From the NCBI GenBank assembly GCA_020851015.1, contig JADZDN010000152.1:1-14558 (forward strand): DNA of 14,558 nucleotides, written 5' to 3'. Both the position numbers and the translations under genes were made by a program. The notes beneath the pieces were generated by a model, which saw only the letters and a program-made list of their open reading frames with translations, made no database searches and was not told the origin of the DNA. The DNA is from Alphaproteobacteria bacterium (GTDB lineage Bacteria > Pseudomonadota > Alphaproteobacteria > JAEULC01). Positions 14,556-14,558 of this stretch are shown piece after piece. How positions within the stretch are numbered: the stretch's first letter is position 1; each line of letters opens with the position of its first letter.

Positions 14556-14558
14556 GGC

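Overview
The window is a dense, GC-rich stretch (roughly 65-70% by eye) in which every gene I can support lies on the + strand. Frequent TTG/GTG starts, ATGA/TGATG overlaps, a BrnT/BrnA module and the gene families present suggest an alphaproteobacterium. The genus cannot be fixed from sequence reading alone.

Layout. (1) 150-1481: a dihydroorotase-type amidohydrolase. (2) 1550-4206: two tandem paralogous MATE-family efflux transporters overlapping by ATGA. (3) 4217-4833: a BrnT/BrnA toxin-antitoxin module of lower GC with its own near-consensus promoter. (4) 4911-5648: an atypical NAD(P)-dependent epimerase-like SDR that appears to lack its C-terminal part. (5) 5695-10424: an acyl-CoA metabolism group: SCP-x-type thiolase, AMP-forming acyl-CoA synthetase, two adjacent PPC/DUF296-domain proteins, and a classical SDR. 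(6) 10530-14555: a complete ABC importer (ATPase, periplasmic binding protein, two permeases) of the iron/polyamine/YnjBCD-like type.

Blocks 5 and 6 read as a catabolic and uptake locus. A solute would be imported, activated to a CoA thioester, modified by the SDR and cleaved or condensed by the thiolase. The substrate cannot be read from the sequence. The most unusual part is the PPC/DUF296 pair. The two proteins align without gaps over the core motif, but one keeps the family's HxH...GGH histidines and the other has lost all three. This suggests an 'active plus degenerate' pair within a metabolic operon.

A palindromic repeat built on TTCGACA(A/G)GCTCAG occurs twice, in opposite orientation. 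Both copies fill intercistronic gaps: thiolase to acyl-CoA synthetase, and binding protein to first permease. No rRNA, tRNA, CRISPR, transposase or integrase was found. The only gap over 100 bases between genes, apart from the ends, is at 10425-10529, and it holds no convincing promoter.
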